Shown here piece by piece: positions 1 to 13,791 of a DNA stretch of 64,000 nucleotides. A program made the translations under genes and the position numbers. Origin of the DNA: Vespula vulgaris (lineage: Eukaryota; Arthropoda; Insecta; Hymenoptera; Vespidae); the NCBI RefSeq assembly GCF_905475345.1, contig NC_066603.1, positions 2,615,001 through 2,679,000 of the forward strand, read 5' to 3'. Below the pieces are notes generated by a model. It had not been told where the DNA came from. It ran no database searches and saw only the letters and a list, made by a program, of their open reading frames with translations. Position 1 is the first letter of the stretch. Every line of letters begins with the position of its first letter.

Positions 1-523
1 TGATTTATCACTGTTAAGATTTAAAGCAGAATAAAAGTTTGACCGATCGAAATATATCGCTAATAAAAAAAAAAAAAAGAGAGAGAGAGAAAAAGAAAAA
101 TAGTGAGCATAGAGATTTCAAATTCTAATTATATATCATTTTACGTGTTTGATTCGCGTTGGCCGACACTTGAGAATTGATTAAAAAGAAATTTTTAATC
201 CGCTTATACTCGCGCACGACACTTTTACGATACTTTACGAATTTCATTCTCTGACAAATTTAATTAATTGTAAATTGAATGCGTATTTACAAATACGTAA
301 CCATTTCGTTTGTATTATATATACATGCACATAATATCTATATATATGTACGTAAATGTAGAACGTTAAATAACTCGGATTAGTACGAATGAAGTATGTT
401 AATGATAATATATTGATACGAAGCATCCTTAAATGCGATCGTTATTTTTGAATTCAAAATAAATAAATTTTGGATTATTTCCAATTTGAAAAGCCTTATA
501 AAAGAAAATTTGCGATAAATAAG
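1..523. other. AT-rich non-coding stretch
   Basis: AT-rich sequence with short A-runs and a (GA)n run near 79-90. I see no open frame with normal composition, no splice-flanked exon and no structured RNA here. Confidence 0.6.
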
Positions 524-1180
524 AAAACAAAAGACCGTTCGCATCCTCTGTATTAAATATCTCCTCTGACTTCCTTAAATATGACACGCGTTATAAGAAA
601 AAAAAAGAAAAAAAAAAGGATTGTAAACCCTGCAAAAAAAAGGTTATGGTATCATGAGTAAAAAAAAAAGAACATAAAAAAAATATATGCAGAAAACAAA
701 AGACCTCTTGCACCCTCTGTATTAAATATCATCCTGACATTCCTCGAAGATACGATAACACGCGTAAAAAGAAACAAAAAAAGAAGTTCAAGACCACCAC
801 AAAGAGAAGATATAATAAACTAAAACGAAAGAAGGAAGAAAAAAAAGCAGAAAAGAAAAGAATGAAAATAAAGGTAAAAATAGAAAGAAAAAAAAAAATA
901 TGTTGAAAACAGGAGACTTCTTGTACCCTCTGTATTAAATATCACCTTGACACTCCTCGAAGATACGACAACAACACGCATGATAAAAGGATAAAAAGAG
1001 GAAAAAGAAGAAAACAAAAAAAAAAATAAAATAAAAACCGTCTCGAGAAAAAATGGAAGAGGGAGGGAAATTTTAGGTATAAGTAAAAAAAAAAGGAAAA
1101 AAAAAGTAAAGGATAAAAGTACGTGGGGAAACAAAAGATAGCAGGCGTACACTGTATTAAATATTTCTCTTTGAAATGAG
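524..1180. repeat. Diverged tandem repeat array, four copies
   Basis: Four copies of a core that contains CTCTGTATTAAATATC recur with the TATTAAAT word at about 551, 720, 933 and 1155, giving spacings of about 169, 213 and 222 bp. The first three copies share a longer core of about 75 bp: an AAAACAAAAGAC-like lead, CCCTCTGTATTAAATAT, CTGAC or TTGACA, CCTCGAAGATACGA and ACACGCG or ACACGCA. The fourth copy keeps only the lead and the TATTAAATAT part. Spacers are A-rich, so length differences lie mainly in poly-A/GA spacers. Function is unknown. Confidence 0.7.
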
Positions 1181-1262
1181 AAATGAGAAGTGAATTGTGA
1201 TAATAGGTATACGTCCATGGTAAGTATGTATAAAACGTGGGCATTTCATGTACGTACGTCGC

Positions 1263-1978
1263 CATTGCTACCGTCGAAGAAAAGAAAAAAGAAGAAGAAA
1301 AAGATAAAGAAGAAGAAAAAGAAGAAGATAGGAAGATGAAGAGCACGAAGAAGAAAACGAAGAAGAAGCAGGAGGACGAAGAGAAAGGACAATGAAGTAG
1401 ACGAATAAAAAGGAAAGAAGGGAAACGAAGAAGACGAAAAAGAAAATGTAGAAAGGAGAGGAAGAAAAATGAAGAATAAGAATAAGAATAAAATTAAGAA
1501 GATGAAGAAAAGAGATGCGAATAATAAAGGAAGGAAGTAGGAAAGTGAAAAATATGAATAAAAAGAATAAGAAGGAGAAGGAGAAGAAAGTAAGATGAAT
1601 AACACGAATAAGAATAAGAATAAGAATAAGAATAAGAAAGGAAGTTGAAAAATGTGAATAAAAATAAGAAGAAATGGTTGAAGGAAGAAAGCTGAAAAAC
1701 ACGAATAAGAATAAGAAAAAGAAAGGAAGATGAAGAACACGAATAAGAAGAAGAACAAGAAAAAGGAGGAGAAGAAGGAAATAAAGATGAAGAACACGAA
1801 TAAGAAGAAGTGTAAGATGGAGAAGAAGAAGGAGAAGGAAGAAAGATTAAAAATACGAATAATGATAATAAAAAGAAAGAGGAGGAGAAGGAAAGAAGAT
1901 GAAGAACATGAAGAAGGAGGAGAAAGAAAGATGAAGAAGAAGAAGAAGAAGAAGAAGAAGAAGAAGAATAAGGACTCG
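1263..1978. repeat. Long polypurine (GAA/GGA/AATAAG) low-complexity tract
   Basis: Over about 700 bp the plus strand is almost entirely A and G, built from GAA, GGA, GAT and AATAAG words and ending in (GAA)n at about 1932-1968. Six-frame translation gives long Lys/Glu-rich (plus) or Phe/Ser/Leu-rich (minus) frames. These are a product of the composition and not genes. Such mirror-rich purine tracts can form intramolecular triplexes; that is general knowledge, not something shown here. Confidence 0.85.
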
Positions 1979-2106
1979 AGGCAAAGGAACGACGCACGTG
2001 CTCGTGCATGCGTAAGCGAAAGTGGGGCAAGAAGGACCACCCACGTTCCATGACGTCCTGTCTCTACTACAAGCAAGCAGTGCAAAGTAACCTTCTCTTT
2101 TCCTTC

Positions 2107-2130
2107 TACTAAAAAGGAGAAAAAGAAGAG

Positions 2131-2165
<35 letters not shown>

Positions 2166-2185
2166 AGAGGAAGAAGAAATCTTAC
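2107..2185. repeat. (GAA/GGA)n microsatellite
   Basis: A second polypurine block of GAA, GAG and GGA triplets. It lies 130 bp beyond the main tract, separated by ordinary-complexity sequence at 1979-2100 with a higher GC content. Confidence 0.85.
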
Positions 2186-2355
2186 AAGAGCCGCAACGAG
2201 AAGCTAAAAAGATGCGTGCGATCGAATCCTTCAAGATTTTTTGTTAAATCTTGATACAATGATATACATACTCTTTCTTTCTCTTTCTTTATCTATCTAT
2301 CTATTTTTATCTTTATCTCTGTCTTTTTTAAAAATATCTAATGTAATATATTCAG

Positions 2356-2411
<56 letters not shown>

Positions 2412-2539
2412 GTTTTTCATCGATAGAATGTTGTTCATCGATAGAGTGAGACAGAAAGAGATAGATATATTTTGTAATATCTAAGAGAAAGAAAGAGAGA
2501 AAGAGAGAGAGATATCCTCTTTACGTATCGTAAGTATGA

Positions 2540-2583
<44 letters not shown>

Positions 2584-3353
2584 ATCTATCTATCTATCTA
2601 TATCTATCTATCTCTTTTCCATATGCATATAGATATATATATATGCTGTTAACGGGGAATAGACGATATTGATTTCATCGCAACGAGCTATGTAATTACC
2701 TCGATTGAATCTCTAATAAAGTATTAATTGACAACGTAACGTTGTAATATCCCAGCGAACAAATTTTCCTCATTCTCGAGGTACGATTGAAACGTTAACG
2801 TTCTATTTCCGACGAAATCGTTTATATTATATGCCTAAGAAATACTCGGCATATTTTTAGATCATGCGAATATTCAATCGCTAAATAGATAGATAGATAG
2901 CTAGATAGATATGAATAGACGATTAGATAGAATTATTATTGTTCGACAATCTTTCTATTTTTTTTTTTTTTTTCAAAGTAACGAATTATGTAGTCATGAA
3001 TTAAATTAAAATATATTCCGATATAAATTAGATAATTGCAAGAATTGAGAAATGAAGGAATCAATGAAAGAAAGAAAAATGTATAATATCTAGGAACCTT
3101 AGATAATTAAATACATTCGAAGTAAATAATTAAAGGAAAAAAAAAAAAGAGAAAAAAAAAAATAAATTTTGAATGGAAGAAAGAATTGTAAGCTGGAGGG
3201 TTAGAAAAACAGAGATAGAGAAAGATAATAAATAATTAAATAATTAAATCAATTAAAAAAGTATAAATTTAGGGGGGAAAAAAAAGAAAAAAGAAAAAAA
3301 TAGAAATGATGAATGGAAAAAAATTGTGTCAGATCATATCTAAAGATATATAT

Positions 3354-3386
<33 letters not shown>

Positions 3387-5180
3387 TATTTTTTTTTGTA
3401 TGTATGTATATGTCTTTCGAGAGAAATCTAAATGAAAGAAATGTAATGAACAACGAAACGAATTCGTAAAAGACCTTCGAGAGTAACTTCCATGTTCATA
3501 TGTTCACATATCGACGTAAGTAAGTACATATGTACGTGTGTGAGTCATAGATCTATTCCTTTACAAAATTTCTACGTTACCAATGACGTAGTACTTCCGG
3601 TGATTATTTCTTTCGAGAGGATTTAAGAGAAAGTTAAATCAAATTAACCAGACGTATATTCGTTCTTGATCATCGCATTAAACAATGTTATTTACAGATA
3701 TACCTACACACACACACACACGTACACATATATATGACATAAAATAAAAAATATATATATATGTATATAAAAATCAATTAATTAAAAAAATCGACACCAT
3801 TGATATATACATATATATATATAAATAAAAAGAAAAAATATATATATATAAAATAATTAATTAAAACAATCAACACCATCGATAGTAATTCGTATGGTTT
3901 CATAACGAGCTACATTAAAATAACATGTATAGGCGATTATGTTAATTTATAAAGACGATAAGAATCACCGTGTTCGTTTCTTCGTCCTGTAACATACGTT
4001 CGCGCGTACAATCTTTATTCCTGTCCTATGTATGTGTATATATATATGTTTGTGTGTATGTATTTGTATACTCGTAGTAAATAGTCAAACTCGATAATAA
4101 TTTCTTACTATCGATACGATCTATGCAATAATAAATTTAACGTTACTAGCCAACGTTAATCTTTCCTTAAGGATTTTCTACGACACTCAAGTAGGTGTGT
4201 ACATATCGATAAATTAACAAATTCAGATAATAAGGAAGAAAAAAAAGGAAGAAGTAGACGGATAGAAAAAGAAAGAAAAAGGAAAAAAATCCATGAAAAG
4301 AAAAATCTTTACATCTAACATATTAAACTTTCTCATCGACGATGAGAAGAACGATCGATACAAGATGTACATATGTGCATCGATTGATTAAATTAATAAT
4401 TACTTATTTGATGCGTTAACTAAAAAAAAAAAAAAAAAATAAAAATAAAAGAAAAAATCGAAAGAAACGAGTCATTATAATTTATTTGGAATCATTGCGA
4501 TTCACTCAGAATCATCAGGATATATCTTTCTTTAAGGATCGTTGTGATTGAAAAAAAACAAATAAATAAAATAAATAAACGCTTGAAATAAATTAAAAAA
4601 AAAGAAAGGAACGAAAGAGAACAAAAAAATCATTATAAACTTCCATTAAAATTACAATGAATTCGTTAGAAATTGTTGTGCTGAATAGAAAAAAAAAATA
4701 AATAAATAAAAGAAAGAAAAAACAAAAACAAAATCCAAAACAAAAATTGATAATAAAAATGTTAAAATACAAAAGACGAGGAGAACAAGAAAATAAAAAA
4801 GAAAGAAGAAAGATGAAAATAGCGGACGAAGAAAAAAAAGATAAATACGTGTGCGTCTGTGTGTGTGTGTGTGTGTGTGTGTGTATCGTATCACACGTGG
4901 CTGAAACTTTCTCGTCGAGTGAACGTCTTGTACGATGCATCATCGTCAAAAAATGAAGAAAGACGCAGAAAATGAGAAATAAAATGAAATACTAAGAAAA
5001 TAACTTCAAATGAAATAAAATGAACTAAAATAACTGAATAAACTAAACCAAACTAAACTAAAATATAATAAAATAAAATATAATAATATATAAAAAAGAA
5101 AGAAAAAAGAAAAGAACAGAAAAGAAAAGAAAGTCAGACGAATAAGAAAAGAATGAAAAAAAAAAAAAATGGAAAAACGC
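2186..5180. repeat. Gene-free AT-rich region with microsatellites
   Basis: No coding sequence is supported. Visible repeats include (TA)n at about 2360-2404, (TC)n then (TATC)n at about 2543-2615, (GATA)n near 2886-2910, (CATA)n near 3357-3382, (CA)n near 3707-3721 and (GT)n at 4857-4884. Long poly-A-rich blocks lie around 4240-5160. The rest is AT-rich unique-looking sequence. Confidence 0.7.
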
Positions 5181-5231
5181 GCGTGCGCGGTGAGAGATCA
5201 AAGTTGCGTGCCGATGAGCAAAAGAGGCCGC

Positions 5232-5262
<31 letters not shown>

Positions 5263-5405
5263 GCTCTTTTGCTTGATCCCTACTAACTCATTCATTCTCT
5301 CTCTCTCTCTTTTTCCTTCTCTCCCTCTCTCTCTCTCACCCGTTTCTTTGCTCGGTCTCTACTAACTCATTCATTCTCTCTCTTTCTCTCTTGCTCTCTC
5401 TCTTG

Positions 5406-5436
<31 letters not shown>

Positions 5437-5574
5437 TCCCTCTCTATCTCTCTTTCTCTCTCTCTTTCTCACTCTTTCAAGTACGGCATGCGTGCGTGAC
5501 ACCTGTTGCTGCTGCTGTGCTGCTGCTGCTGCTATTCCGTTGCTTAAACGCTAAGGTGGCCTGGCCCGAATGAA

Positions 5575-5607
<33 letters not shown>

Positions 5608-5640
5608 TCTACGACGACGGAGAATGGTTTCAAACGAATG
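5181..5640. repeat. GC-richer island with (TC)n, (CTG)n and (GAC)n
   Basis: A locally GC-richer stretch opens with CGCGCGTGCGCGG near 5178. It then carries a TC-rich low-complexity block (about 5235-5480), a CTG-rich run (about 5508-5532) and (GAC)n (about 5575-5607). Trinucleotide runs next to CpG-rich sequence are common in insect promoters and 5' UTRs. No splice-supported exon or start could be assigned, so a leader or promoter role is only a guess. Confidence 0.5.
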
Positions 5641-5926
5641 CCGAGATTCGCGCATTCGAACGTCTCTTTTCTCGTTCTGTTTCTTATGTTAAATAAAAAA
5701 TAACAATTCCCCACCCATTGTTTGTATGTAAGAATAAAGGGAGAATGTCTTAAAAAAGAAAAGATGAATTTAAAAAAAAAAAAAAGTAAGAAAAAGTATA
5801 TACATTTCTGTCTTGTTATTCGTGTATATATATATATATATATTTGTTGAAATGTTATATGATATTTATCGATAGAATGAAAGTTTTTTTAAATCCTTAT
5901 GTCGATCTCTTTTTATATCAGAAAAA

Positions 5927-5975
<49 letters not shown>

Positions 5976-7805
5976 TAAATGAATTCGATTGATCGAAATT
6001 AACTTAATCTTAGATCATTAAATAGATGGATCCAATAAGCAAACATGTTGCTTTTACGTAAGGAGAGAAATATGTCGCGTTTTTTAATTTACCAAGGACT
6101 TTGATTTTATCTGCAATAACATTTGAATTTATTTTCCAACTAGTTGACTTTCAAGAAGAGAGAAATAGAAAGAGAAAAAAGAGAGAGAGAGAGAGATTTT
6201 TCCTAAGAAAAAAAAATGTATATTTCTTTCTCTCTTCCTCTCTCTCTCTCTCTCTCTTTCTCTCTCTGTTTCTTTCTTAACGATATTTCATTATCAGCAT
6301 CGCTTGTAAATGAAGTAATTAATGAGTTGGAAAGTGAAGTTAGAAAAAATAGAATCTTTTATTATACCTATGAATATTTTTGTTTGTGATATAAACTATG
6401 AATATAATTTGTTAATAAAATTTTATTATAAGATTAGAAAATAAGAATATATATATATACATATATACATATATATATTTAATACGTACATATAATAAAA
6501 TTTATTTTTATATTACGTATATATATATATATATATATAAAAATTAGAAAGATAAAGTTAGATTAAAAAATTTTCATTCCACTATATACACATACAGACA
6601 CACACTGCCAATATATATATACATCTATATTATTCTCTTTTTCTACTATTAATGAAATATTCAATGAGATAGAAAAAGAGAGAAAGATTAAAAAAAATAT
6701 TATTCCATACTCTCTCTCTCTCTCTCTTTCTATGAGTTAATGGAACTTTGTAAAGTACTTGGACGGTATCCCAAAGAACGGCTTCATAAATCAGTAAAGC
6801 CGTTCAAGAAGTAAAAAGGGATAATAAAAAAGAGAAAAAAAGAAATGAAAAGAAAAGAAATCTTGGGTGGATGCCTCTCTCCTCGTATGGTCGTATAACA
6901 CCGTCGACGGTTATAAAGATACTTGGATATAATTTATGTGTGTAATGCGCAACATACATGCTCCTTCTTCATAGGATATTTCAAACACCTAGAGTGGTAC
7001 AGATCCATCGGTTGAATATACCCAAAGGATCGATCGATCTTCGAGTCTTTAGAAAGTGCAATGTGAGAAAAAATCATCGTAGACATATATGTACTTGTGT
7101 ATGTGTATGTATGTACAATATACATATACCTATATGTAATTTGTAATATTTTAATATACGTGAATAAATGTATTAAAAATTGTTTTTATAAGATATCTTA
7201 AGGGATATTCATTATTCGTTATCATGAATGAAAAATATTAAATAAATAATACGTATTATTATTACAATATATAAATATATATATATATGTATGTATGTAT
7301 GTATATAATGTGTATATATTTTTAATTAATTTAATTGTCTAAGACTCCTTCCTTCTCTCTCTTTGTTTTTCTCTCTATTTGTTTAAGATGCTTTAATGAA
7401 AAATAATTATATAATTAAAATAATATATCTATTTTTTCTTTCATTCTTTTTTTTTCGTGAAAATCTTAAAAAGCAAATAAATTAGATAATAATGGTGAAA
7501 TTATTTCGTAAACTTTCCCAACTCCGTTAAAAACATTCATTGATTTATCTAATCGTCTTATTATATTCCCAAAGGTGAAAGTTCTCACAAATCACGGTTC
7601 ATATTTGCATAAGCCATAGATGTGAGTACTCCTCGACATAAACTGCGAGGTGTGGAAAGTCCATTGGAATGTTGCATTCGATCGTATATATCGTTGATCG
7701 GTGAAAATATAAAATTACGATTAATCATCTTTAATCCGTGTTTAAAATAATATGCATTCCTATCATCGATTAATAATCTTTCCAACTAAATCAAGAAAAT
7801 TTACA

Positions 7806-7836
<31 letters not shown>

Positions 7837-8496
7837 CGTGTGTGTGTGTGTGTGTGTATTTTTTATCTTTGGACAAAGACATCAGATTTTTTCAAATACG
7901 TAAGGTCGCGCTTGGTTTTCTAAGAAATCGATGAAGATTCTTATATTTTGATTTCGTAGAAGATGACATTTTTAGAACAATCGAATTTCGTGGAAATAGA
8001 ATAAAATAGCTGAATGATCGTATTTATTATTTTTTTTTTTTTTGTGAAATTTGACAAATCGCGTCGCAGATAGTTTCGTTCTTTTTTTATTTTTAAATAT
8101 ATGCTATATATAAAATAAAATAATATACTTATATATATACATATATACGCATATATTATTTTTATATTAAATTGTATTACGCATAAATAAATTTGTATTA
8201 TATATATTCTTTCGTTTTATAGAAAAATTATATATTATTAGATATATGTATATATAATTCAATTAGTATATATATATATATGCTACTAGCATAGAGAAAA
8301 TATTATATCATATTATATAATATTTCATGCTAATATTGTAACATTCTATATATAGTATTATAAAATATTTATTATGATACATTTAACATATACACACAAA
8401 TACATATATATATATACATATATATTCTTAAATATACACAATGTAGATATAATATGTATATGTATATAAGATACATAGTAAGATACACAGTAAGTG

Positions 8497-8556
<60 letters not shown>

Positions 8557-9080
8557 GTATTATTATAATCGAATTCGCTCGTAATAATGAGTCTGCACGT
8601 TCGGTGAAATTGCTGGCAATCGTGTACGATGAGAATCTGCGGGGTATCTTTAACCTCGTACGATTAGATTGCATAATGAAATGAAATTGATTAAATGATG
8701 ATAAAGGGCATAAAGTGATTGAGCGATTTTTACTTACATTCTTCTCTTTTCCTCTCGTCTCATATATTATCGACATCTTACCAAAAGGAATGACACAGTT
8801 TATACGTATAAAAGAAAAAGAGAAAGACAGACAGACAAATGGACAGAAAAAGAAAGAGAGAGAGAGAGAGAGAGAGATCATTTCTCTTTTACACAAAAAA
8901 AAGAAAGAGAAAAAAAAAGAAAAAAAAGGGGACTACAAAAGATCGCAAATTTTACTTTGCATAAAAAAAAAAAGATACAGAGATACTTAAAAGAGTTGGT
9001 AGTAGTAACTGATTGTAAAAAAGAAAACAAATTCGAACTTACTTACGTACACTTATGTGTGTGTGTGTGTGTGTTATATT

Positions 9081-9121
<41 letters not shown>

Positions 9122-9464
9122 CTGTGTGCATGTATGAACGCGGCAAAATGCTCGGGATTGGATAATGAGAAGTCGCGCCGCGTATAATTTCACGGGAGAA
9201 GATGAGTCTGTATGTCGTATCAGGATGCAACATACATACACGTATGTACACATATGTATATATATATAACGATTGAATGTGCAACAACGTATGTACTACC
9301 ACAAATGAGACTGAAGTGAACAGCCAGAACTTTCGAACGTGTTACAACTCGTTCCAAGCTGACTTCTTGAGCCTCATGTAGGTACAAGATGATCCCACGA
9401 GAGAGCTATAATGATACCGTTACAGAGCAAAAACTGAAATGGTCAAGTACAGAAAAAGAAAAAA

Positions 9465-9509
<45 letters not shown>

Positions 9510-9530
9510 TTTTATTCTTCATGATGAAAG
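5641..9530. repeat. Gene-free AT-rich region with microsatellites
   Basis: No gene is supported. Notable repeats are (TA)n at about 5931-5967, TC/GA runs near 6180-6270, (GT)n at 7812-7857, a long (AT)n at about 8501-8555, (GA)n at about 8847-8878, (TA)n at about 9083-9118 and (AG)n at about 9472-9505. Two islands with less bias (about 8570-8700 and 9125-9230) show no convincing exon boundaries. Confidence 0.65.
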
Positions 9531-9799
9531 AATGATCGAGAAGATGAAATTTAAATCGATTATCATAGTTTTGAATTGAATTAAAAGAAAATTTTCTTTA
9601 TCGTTTACTTTTATCAATTTCGTATCGTTATCGTTCGATATTATTCAATTTCAATATTCTAAATGTCGTTTCGATTATTTTAGAAATTCGATTAAAAATT
9701 ATTCTCGAAAGGGAGTTCGTTCTTTTATGAAATTATAGAGATAGGGTTTATGGGATTAAAAAGAGAGAAAAGAGAAAATCAAATTTTTATTGTCCTTTT

Positions 9800-9837
<38 letters not shown>

Positions 9838-9960
9838 TGATCTTTTTGTAATTATTAATTAAAAGAAACTTTGGTTTATCGATTATTTTCATGGTAGGAT
9901 TATAATATCGTTCTTATTATTTTGTAAGCTCGATTAAAAATTATGCTTGAAAAAGTTTTG
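9531..9960. repeat. Diverged duplicated segment
   Basis: Two related segments are visible. One near 9672-9715 reads TTTAGAAATTCGATTAAAAA followed by TTATTCTCGAAA. The other near 9915-9957 reads TTTTGTAAGCTCGATTAAAA followed by ATTATGCTTGAAA. Both follow TATCG-rich sequence, are about 243 bp apart and are separated by a (TA)n run. Confidence 0.4.
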
Positions 9961-12634
9961 TTTTTGTTTGTTTTTTTTTTTTTAATTATAATAATGATAT
10001 TTGTAGAATTAAAAGAAAAGAAAAGGAACAAATGTTTAATCGATCGTTTCTCTCTTTCTAATATCATCCCAAATTTATTAGAGATCCCTCCAATTATTCT
10101 CTAAAAATGAAAAAAAAAATAAAACAAAGATTATACTTAATCCGATTCGTCTAATGAAATAATGATACTAGATTTAATCTGAATAAAATAAGAATCTAAT
10201 CATTTCTCATATCCTAATCATTCAAAATATCATTAAGAATCCTTCGGATTATTTCCTTAAAATATTTAAAATCGTATCGATATATGCGTCCAATCGAAGT
10301 GATCGGTGAAACATCAAATAAACATGAATTGAATTAAATCAAATTAAATCAAAAGAAGAAAAAAGATCATAGATCTCGTCGATATCTCGAAAGACAAATA
10401 AATAATAAATAAAACGCGATAAACGTAATCGAGGAAAATAAATGAACGAAACTCAAAAAAAAAAAAAACACAAAAGAAAAGAAAGAAAAAAGTTCAAGTG
10501 CGAAAAGAAAAACAATAAAAAGGAAAAAAGAAAACAAAGGGTGAGGAAAGAAAAAGGAAAATAAAAAACCACGAAAAGAAAGGTGAGGAGTCTGACTTGG
10601 CGCATAATTAATGATGTCGCATAAATTAACGTGAAAGTTGCTAACGACCAGTGATTAGCAAGAAGCGACCAATCGTCGTCGAGACAAGTATTGAACGATC
10701 AAGTTACTAGTCGTCGACGATAAGTTTTAAGGGAGCAGCGACAAGTCGTTCACAAAGAAGAGAATCTTAATTTTCAGATACGAAACGACGAATGGTCGCA
10801 TTTTCTCAGATGTTTCTACGAGTCTTTTTCATGCGAGTCTGTTAAGTAGGCAAGTCGTATTCCTTGACACACTTAATATTATTCGATGAGATCTACGAAG
10901 AACGACATTAATTTTCTTTCTCTCTCTCTTTCTCTCTTTTTCACTCTGTCTGTCTCTGTCTTTTTTGGTCTATCTGTTTAGCCTCTTTGGTCTCTCTCTC
11001 TCTCTTTCTATCTGTTTGTTTGGTCCCTCTATTTTTCTATCTCTGTCTATTTAACGCAATTTTGTTACTCTCTCTCTCTTTTTTTGAAGTTCTTAGAATC
11101 AATTTTTATTTCAATTTTTCAATTCATTTAATTGTATCGATAATATTATTCAAGATATTGGTAATAAATAATTTTTTGTATAAGAAATTAGATCAAGCCG
11201 AAATTGTCAGATACGAATGATAAGTTAATCGATTTGAATGGAATTAAAGATATGTTTAATATTTCCAAATATAAATCTAATAACTAATATATGATCACTC
11301 TAATATATATATATATATATATATAATAAAAAAATATGTATATATATATATATATATATGTATATGTAGATAATCAAACTTTCATTTATAATAATTAATA
11401 ATAAACAAATTTTAATTTTCATTATAATCCACTAACAAAGAAAAGAACAATAAGACAAAAAGAGAAAAAGAGAGAGAGAAAGAATGATATGCATTTGCAG
11501 AACAAAAGTGTCGTGCATCAATGAGTCCTACAAGAGACAAGAACAAGAAGGATGGACAATCGCTGAAAGTGAGATAAAAAAAGAGAGACAGAATAAAACA
11601 GAGAGAAAGATGTATCAGGGATGGTCGACGAAGCGAAACGAAGTGAAACCTTGCGACGAGGAGACACGGTATTATCGTGGTGTCTATATATATATATATA
11701 TATATACATTTATGTGAATGTATGTGTAGAGTATACTCTTTTTTCTTCTTTCTATCCTTTCATCTTCATCTTCCCCTCTCCTACCCCTTTTTAAATGTCC
11801 ACTACATGTCGTCACTTCGTCACCTTTCGCTTTATCATGTCCTTTTTCTTCTTTGACTGAAGAGAAAAAGAAAAAGAAACACAGAGAGAGAGAGAGAGAG
11901 AGAGATAAGTGAAAACCTTTTGGAATTAATTTCGAAGAGGGTATTTAAAAAATTAGAAACATGAGAGGATCTGGCTAATTAAATATAAGTAGAAGTAAAT
12001 CATTTAATTACAACATATATACAACAAACGTTTAATATCATCGACGTTTTAAGATATCAGTCAAGAAAGAGATATTAGAACGATTAATGAATTTAGAATA
12101 GACGTCTCATGTTAAATTTGAACTCTTTCGTTATTAACAATAAAAGTGTGAGTGATAATTTTGATTATGTAAATTATAATCGAAATTATAGGAAAGGAAT
12201 AATGTTTTAATTCTATCGTTGAGATTTTATAATTGAATGTTTGTTTGTGTATAGAAGAAAAAGAATTGATAGAACGAAATTTATCGGATTACTTATAGTA
12301 TATAGTATATAATAAACTATACATATACATAGTATATATATATATAAAATTGAATACATATAATTAATATAATATCGGTATAATAAATATAATTAATATA
12401 CCAAATATTTAATCCAATTTAATTCAATAGTATAATATTATATTTATTTATACTACACACTATAATACTATATTTTATATTATAATAGCACTTATTAAAA
12501 AAAATAATCTATTAAAAAAAAGAAATATAGCAACAAAGATCTTCGACATCATGGAAGAAACAAAAACCAAAAACCAAAAAAAAAAAAAGAAAAAAAAAGA
12601 AAACGATATTCTCACTGTGTCACTATATATAGTA

Positions 12635-12686
<52 letters not shown>

Positions 12687-13025
12687 CGTTTTACCCAAGT
12701 CCATAACGATTTCATGTTTGACTGACCGTAAAATTAGAACAAGAGGATTATCGGTAACTATATAAGATGAACGACGTAAACCCAACTTGTCCGGTACTTG
12801 ATAGCAAAAAGATGAATGAAAAATGAACGGACAGGTTTCTCTTTAAGAGTTATAACGATGATGATAATGCCGATGATGATGACGCCAATGATGATGGCGG
12901 ATATGTGGATACGTGTTTAACGTAAAGAGTTTTGACAGGTCGCACATGACACAAATTGTGCCAATCGATGTCAGATCAAAATAACCATAAAGAAAATTTA
13001 TATTGGAACCATTCGGAGAGGTTAG
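9961..13025. repeat. Gene-free AT-rich region with microsatellites
   Basis: Contains A-rich blocks (10,440-10,590), TC-rich sequence (10,916-11,090), (TA)n near 11,306-11,325, 11,340-11,360 and 11,686-11,706, (AG)n near 11,882-11,905, and (TA)n near 12,650-12,682. A stretch at about 10,590-10,870 has normal complexity with repeated CGAC words, but no reading frame or splice pattern makes it an exon. Confidence 0.6.
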
Positions 13026-13545
13026 TTGGAGGAGTGGGGGTATAAGAGAGGTGGTGGGGGGTGGAGAGAAGCGAAAAGAAGGGGACCACACCTGATCACT
13101 TCTACTAACACACTATTACATGAGATTCTTCGTCGTTTTTCTTTCAAGATTCTCAGGAGAGAGTCAGATAACGATCATGGCCGATCTATACGAGTAATCC
13201 GGTCGTTTTAAGTGTCGCTTGCTTATCTGAAAAGCCGGCTCTTTTAACACGTGAGAAAATATGTTTACTCGTGTCGGCACAACATCAAATGAAAAGAAAG
13301 AGAAAGAGACAGTCATGATTATTATGTATGTACGTACGTACATGTGTATTGTGTATGATGTATGCATGTACACATCGGTACGTTGCACTTATTTTTTTTT
13401 TCCTTTTCTTTTTCTTTTTTTTTTTTTTTTAACTATAGGCACACCACCTACTTTCCATTTTTTGCCTTTTGTTCTTTTCTTTCTTTTTTTTCTTTTTCGT
13501 AACGAGACAATACACCGGTGTTATTTTTTTATGACGGTGATGATG

Positions 13546-13602
13546 ATAATGACGACGACGACGACGACGACGACGATGATGATGATGATGATGATGATGA
13601 TA
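13546..13602. repeat. (GAC)n(GAT)n microsatellite
   Basis: A compound trinucleotide repeat, GAC units followed by GAT units. The Thr/Met-rich open frame across it is a repeat artefact. Confidence 0.9.
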
Positions 13603-13791
13603 TAGGACTCGTTTTTTTCATTTTGTTAAAGATTTCCATTGAATTTGGATTATGATTAAAAGTCTGGAAATATATGTCGAAATTAAGTCATTGTTTTTAA
13701 TACGATGAATCAGTGATTAGGTAAGACGTTAGATTAATATCGTATTATCGTTATTTCTCATAAGATTTGTAGAAAACATACATTAGAAATC

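Noticed and set aside
820..2085. Several long Phe/Ser/Leu-rich minus-strand ORFs and a Lys/Glu-rich plus-strand ORF
   Set aside because: They are translations of a polypurine low-complexity tract; many frames are open at once because A/G triplets rarely form stops on one strand.
7585..7785. 66-codon minus-strand ORF of unbiased composition
   Set aside because: No recognisable family, no clear splice borders, and its length is not exceptional for chance in the window.
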